10,292 nt of DNA from Campylobacteraceae bacterium (GTDB taxonomy: Bacteria > Campylobacterota > Campylobacteria > Campylobacterales > Sulfurospirillaceae): contig JALUMZ010000145.1 in NCBI GenBank assembly GCA_027055635.1, forward strand, positions 1 to 10,292. The letters run 5' to 3'. Below are positions 7,372-10,292 of this stretch, in pieces. A program made the position numbers and the translations under genes. The notes beneath the pieces were generated by a model. It was given only the letters and a program-made list of their open reading frames with translations. It searched no databases and was not told the origin of the DNA. Numbering within the stretch: the stretch's first letter is position 1; every line of letters starts with the position of its first letter.

Positions 7372-8655
7372 TTATACTCCTAACCCAACAACAACTAAAG
7401 CAGTTAAAAAGATATTTGCGATAGACAGAGGTAGTAGGATTTTCCAGCCAAGATTTTGTAGCTGATCATATCTAAATCTAGGAAGGGTCCATCTTACCCA
7501 GACAAAAACAAAATTCATCAACAGTAGTTTTATGGCAAAAGTTGCTATTTGTATAATCGCTACGGCAATATTTGTAGTAGTCTCTGTGATTCCATTAATC
7601 AAGAAACATCCTAAAATCCCTATAACTATTATGTTTATGAGTATTAAGACTCTTATTAGCCACTTGCTTTCATTATTTCTTTTGTCATCTCTGCTTGGCC
7701 AAACATTATTTTTAATAATCCATCTTCCAAAAAGCAGGCTCAAAAGAGGCAGTATGACTATTATAGCTAGCATTATAGTGTGAAAATTTTCTTTAAGTGT
7801 ATCGGTTCCTAACCAAGGAAGATTGTAGCCACCAAAAAACAGAGTTACTATCAGGGCACTAGATGCACTCATAGCTACATACTCACCCACAAAAAACAGT
7901 CCAAATTTCATAGCACTGTACTCTGTATGGTATCCGCCTACTATCTCACTCTCGCCCTCAGCTATGTCAAATGGAGTTCTGTTTGCTTCGGCAAAAGCAG
8001 TTACTATGAAAATAACGGCAGCAAGAGGTTGTATTACGATTCCCCAAGCGGGAATAAAACCAAAGAGTAGTTTGCTTTGAAAATTGACCATATCTACTAG
8101 GTTTATAGAGCCATAAGTTACTAATAAAGAGACAAGGGCTAGAGTCATGGATGCTTCATAGCTTATCACCTGTGCACCGGCTCTTATAGATCCTAAAAGA
8201 GAGTATTTGTTGTTGCTAGACCAGCCACCCAAAATTATCCCGTATATGCTAAGACCTGCGAATGCTAAAAACCAAAGAGCACCCAAGTTTATAGGTAATC
8301 CTTGCATGATAAAAGTTTGAGAACCTATGACTAAATTGTCGGCAAAAGGCATCACCATGTATGACAAAAAAGCAGAAACAAATACAATAACAGGTGCTAA
8401 AGTAAAGACAAATTTCTCTTTTATAGCTTTTGCCTTGAAATCCTCTTTAAAGACAAGTTTGAGCATATCCGCAAATGACTGTATAAGTCCGCCTAGACGA
8501 AATCCATTGATATTGCATCTGTTTGGACCAAGCCTGTCTTGAATAAAACCAGCCACTCTTCTCTCAACCCAGACCAGTATCGGTGCAGCCCCTAATGAGA
8601 AGAGTAGAGCTAAAATTATATTTATAACTATAACTGCTACAAGTACCGTATTCAT
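7372..8655 (-). CDS. nuoH: NADH-quinone oxidoreductase subunit H, long form with extra helices
   Basis: The membrane subunit (ND1 homologue) that forms most of the quinone chamber and joins the peripheral and membrane arms. Family signatures are intact: WVERRVAGFIQDRLGPNR (29-46), GGWSSNNKYSLLGSIRAGAQ (143-162), EANRTPFD (223-230), the acidic AEGESEIVGGYHTEYSAMKF (232-251), and the C-terminal LPRFRYDQLQNLGWK (391-405). At 427 residues it is about 100 longer than E. coli NuoH (325). The excess lies between FFGGY (273-277) and the LPRFRYDQ motif, where E. coli has only about 25 residues; here there are two added hydrophobic stretches near 291-310 and 332-354, joined by a charged loop (SRDDKRNNESK, 321-331). 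An even number of added helices would keep the C-terminal topology. It overlaps nuoG as ATGA; its own ribosome site is weak. Confidence 0.97.
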   Translation of the reverse strand: MNTVLVAVIVINIILALLFSLGAAPILVWVERRVAGFIQDRLGPNRCNINGFRLGGLIQSFADMLKLVFKEDFKAKAIKEKFVFTLAPVIVFVSAFLSYMVMPFADNLVIGSQTFIMQGLPINLGALWFLAFAGLSIYGIILGGWSSNNKYSLLGSIRAGAQVISYEASMTLALVSLLVTYGSINLVDMVNFQSKLLFGFIPAWGIVIQPLAAVIFIVTAFAEANRTPFDIAEGESEIVGGYHTEYSAMKFGLFFVGEYVAMSASSALIVTLFFGGYNLPWLGTDTLKENFHTIMLAIIVILPLLSLLFGRWIIKNNVWPSRDDKRNNESKWLIRVLILINIIVIGILGCFLINGITETTTNIAVAIIQIATFAIKLLLMNFVFVWVRWTLPRFRYDQLQNLGWKILLPLSIANIFLTALVVVGLGV

Positions 8656-10169
8656 TTTGTCTCTATCTTTATAGTATTTGTTTTGACACTCTTAAATTTT
8701 ATGCCTTTTAAAAAATCCATTTTCCCTAAACCGCTATTCCAGACATCTTCACATGTAGTCTTTCCGTCATTTAGGATTGTGGAAATAAAAATCAACAGAT
8801 TAACTGCTTCTAGATTTTTATCTATCTTGCAAGAACTAAACTGTATAAAGTCATCACAATTTATGAAACAACCATCTCTGCTCGTATGAGAGACTGTCGG
8901 AATAACAATATCTAGTTTGTCTTTTTGCTCAAAATCTCTATAATTCATCACGCCAAGAGATCCTTCAAATCCTAGATTTTCTATAGTTTCTACATCATCC
9001 CTGCCAACTAGCAAGACAAAATCTTTATCTTTTATCTGCTCTTTCAAACTATCCATATCATCTTTAATTTTCAGATAGGTAAAAGCTTTTCTGTTTGGTG
9101 TTTTATCGCTTTTTCTTAGCATATCATCTTCAAAATTTTCATCAAAATTTTCATCAAAACCATTAATCTGTGCACCTAATTTTTTAGATAGGACTTTAAA
9201 TCTATATATCTCTTCAAGACTTAGAGTAGGTGACAATAAAAACAGAGTTTTGGAGTTGTATCTCTTTAGTAATCTCTCCATTTTTAAAAGTGCATACTCA
9301 AATTCACTCTCCATACCTCTTATATAGGCATTTAAGAGTCTGTTTTCATTCTCTTTTTTATAACTAAGCCTACCATAGTCACATATAAAATAACCATTTA
9401 TATCTTTATTAAATCTTGGTCTGTATCTATATATGACATCGTCTTTGTATTTTTCTTTATTGTGATCTACAAATAAGGAGCAGCCTCTTGAACAACCATC
9501 GCAAATAGCTTCAAGGGGTTTTAGAAACCAAACTCTTTGGTGAAATCTAAAATCTTTACTTGTTAAAGCACCTACGGGACATAAATCTATAACATTCATA
9601 GCATAAGGATTTGATAATTTTGTACCGGGAAATGTGGAGATATATGAGTGATCATTACGAACTACAACACCTAACTCGTGAGTTTTTGTGATATTTTTGG
9701 TAAATCTGACACATCTAGTGCACAACACACATCTTTCCCTGTCGAGCATAACATTTGCTCCTAGGTCTATATGTTTCTTTTTTTTGTTTTTTGGGGTATC
9801 TAGCCTACTGTCATATAGTCCAACATCCATATAGTAGTTTTGCAAGGAACACTCACCGGCTTGGTCGCAAATAGGACAATCAACAGGATGGTTGATGAGT
9901 TCAAGCTCTAGTATTTGTCTCTTTACGCGGGCTATATTTTCGCCCTTGGTTCTGATTATCATTCCGTCAGTTACAGGTGTATCACAAGCTATCTGCGGTC
10001 TTTTTTTGCCCTCTATCTCTACCATGCACATACGACAGTTTCCATCTTTGCCCAAAGAGGGATGATAGCAAAAATGTGGGATATTTATCCCGTTTGCTAA
10101 TAACTCATCTATGAGTGTAGCATCATCTTTTGCATAAATCTCTTTTCCATCAACCGTGATTGTTGCCAT
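8652..10169 (-). CDS. nuoG: NADH-quinone oxidoreductase subunit G, compact form
   Basis: The largest iron-sulfur subunit of the complex I peripheral arm. Domains in order: a [2Fe-2S] ferredoxin (1-80) with C34, C45, C48 and C62 for N1b; the His-Cys segment with H94, C98, C101 and C107 for N5; a [4Fe-4S] domain with C147, C150, C153 and C197 for N4; then C223, C226, C230 and C263, matching the extra cluster N7 of some bacterial enzymes. The remaining part (270-505) is a reduced molybdopterin-oxidoreductase-like domain: LLSPTLSLEE (311-320) and IVIPTVSHTSRDGCFIN (421-437) match family elements that lie much further apart in full-length proteins. At 505 residues it is far shorter than E. coli NuoG (908) or Thermus Nqo3 (783). 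The frame is open and ends in TGA overlapping nuoH, so it looks like a natural short form, not a broken gene. An AAGG lies 11 bases before the ATG. Confidence 0.95.
   Translation of the reverse strand: MATITVDGKEIYAKDDATLIDELLANGINIPHFCYHPSLGKDGNCRMCMVEIEGKKRPQIACDTPVTDGMIIRTKGENIARVKRQILELELINHPVDCPICDQAGECSLQNYYMDVGLYDSRLDTPKNKKKKHIDLGANVMLDRERCVLCTRCVRFTKNITKTHELGVVVRNDHSYISTFPGTKLSNPYAMNVIDLCPVGALTSKDFRFHQRVWFLKPLEAICDGCSRGCSLFVDHNKEKYKDDVIYRYRPRFNKDINGYFICDYGRLSYKKENENRLLNAYIRGMESEFEYALLKMERLLKRYNSKTLFLLSPTLSLEEIYRFKVLSKKLGAQINGFDENFDENFEDDMLRKSDKTPNRKAFTYLKIKDDMDSLKEQIKDKDFVLLVGRDDVETIENLGFEGSLGVMNYRDFEQKDKLDIVIPTVSHTSRDGCFINCDDFIQFSSCKIDKNLEAVNLLIFISTILNDGKTTCEDVWNSGLGKMDFLKGIKFKSVKTNTIKIETK
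9130..9159 (-). repeat. 12-bp tandem repeat inside nuoG
   Basis: The unit tcaaaattttca occurs twice end to end (9130-9141 and 9142-9153), and a third copy begins at 9154 and breaks off after six bases. In the protein it gives the acidic repeat DENFDENFED (339-348) in the shortened C-terminal domain. The unit length is a multiple of three, so gain or loss of copies by slippage would keep the frame. Confidence 0.85.
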
Positions 10170-10292
10170 CAGTTATAAAGCCTTATTTGTTTGATATTTA
10201 GTATTCTATCTAGCCAAAACTTTAAAGTAGCTGTACAATTTATGATAAAATTTTATATTGGTTATGTTTAAAATATTTATAGGATTTTTAGA
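10170..10292 (-). other. Region upstream of nuoG, possible tail of an upstream gene
   Basis: These 123 bases to the right edge are very AT-rich. On the minus strand one frame is open from the edge for 28 codons and ends in TAG at 10206-10208. It could be the C-terminus of the previous nuo gene, but the peptide is composed mostly of Asn, Lys, Ile, Tyr and Phe, as any AT-rich stretch would encode, and I recognise nothing in it. The other two minus frames stop within 15 bases. This is by far the longest non-overlapping gap in the operon, so either a neighbouring gene ends here or nuoG starts a sub-operon. The region also carries the candidate promoter listed separately. Confidence 0.3.
10203..10226 (-). 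promoter_or_regulatory. Candidate sigma-70-type promoter upstream of nuoG
   Basis: The minus strand reads TTTAAAGTTTTGG, then CTAGA and the hexamer TAGAAT (10203-10208), one mismatch from TATAAT and 33 bases before the nuoG ATG. Campylobacterota housekeeping promoters often have a good -10 box with a T-rich element and no clear -35 box, which fits. In DNA this AT-rich such a match can easily arise by chance, so support is weak. If real, it would drive nuoG and everything downstream in the window. Confidence 0.25.

Noticed and set aside
8652..10169. nuoG as a frameshifted pseudogene
   Set aside because: The frame is continuous, cluster ligands are intact, family elements persist near the C-terminus and the stop is coupled to nuoH, so a natural short form is more likely.
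10245..10256. Perfect 12-base palindrome ataaaattttat upstream of nuoG as a possible operator
   Set aside because: It is made only of A and T in a very AT-rich stretch, no second copy or known operator consensus is seen, and chance occurrence is likely.

Overview
The window holds the distal part of a complex I (nuo) operon, all on the minus strand, transcribed from the right edge towards the left. The DNA is AT-rich. The gene order nuoG-H-I-J-K-L-M-N, the compact NuoG, the lysine- and isoleucine-rich proteins and the small unnamed protein at the left end suggest a Campylobacterota (epsilonproteobacterial) genome, perhaps a Sulfurimonas-, Sulfuricurvum- or Sulfurovum-like sulfur oxidiser. That placement is inference from protein character; no 16S or other marker lies in the window.

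Region by region, right to left: 10170-10292 is upstream of nuoG and holds a weak candidate promoter and a short open frame that could be the tail of another gene. From 10169 to 1185 lie eight complex I genes: nuoG (iron-sulfur electron entry subunit), nuoH (quinone-site membrane subunit), nuoI (two [4Fe-4S] clusters next to the quinone), the small membrane subunits nuoJ and nuoK, and the three antiporter-like proton-pumping subunits nuoL, nuoM and nuoN. From 1182 to 24 follow rsmG (16S rRNA m7G527 methyltransferase), a membrane-anchored four-cysteine PP0621-like protein, and a 119-residue protein of unknown function.

The genes are packed with almost no space. Six or seven of the ten junctions are 4-base ATGA overlaps, and the rest are a 1-base overlap or gaps of 1 to 4 bases. 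This implies one polycistronic mRNA with translational coupling through rsmG and the last two genes. Start codons could be refined for rsmG (Met3) and for the last gene (the ATG at 383 rather than an upstream TTG).

Together the nuo genes supply most of the membrane arm and part of the peripheral arm of a proton-pumping quinone reductase. The lysines and glutamates known to be needed for pumping are present in NuoK, NuoL, NuoM and NuoN, so the complex looks functional. nuoA-F would lie beyond the right edge, so the electron donor (NADH, flavodoxin or ferredoxin) cannot be settled here. The main oddities are a NuoG with a strongly shortened molybdopterin-type C-terminal domain, a NuoH with about 80 extra residues that look like two added membrane helices, a short tandem repeat and a poly-A slippery run in nuoG, and the coupling of rsmG and two small genes to the complex I operon. 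I saw no mobile element, CRISPR array, RNA gene or clear terminator.
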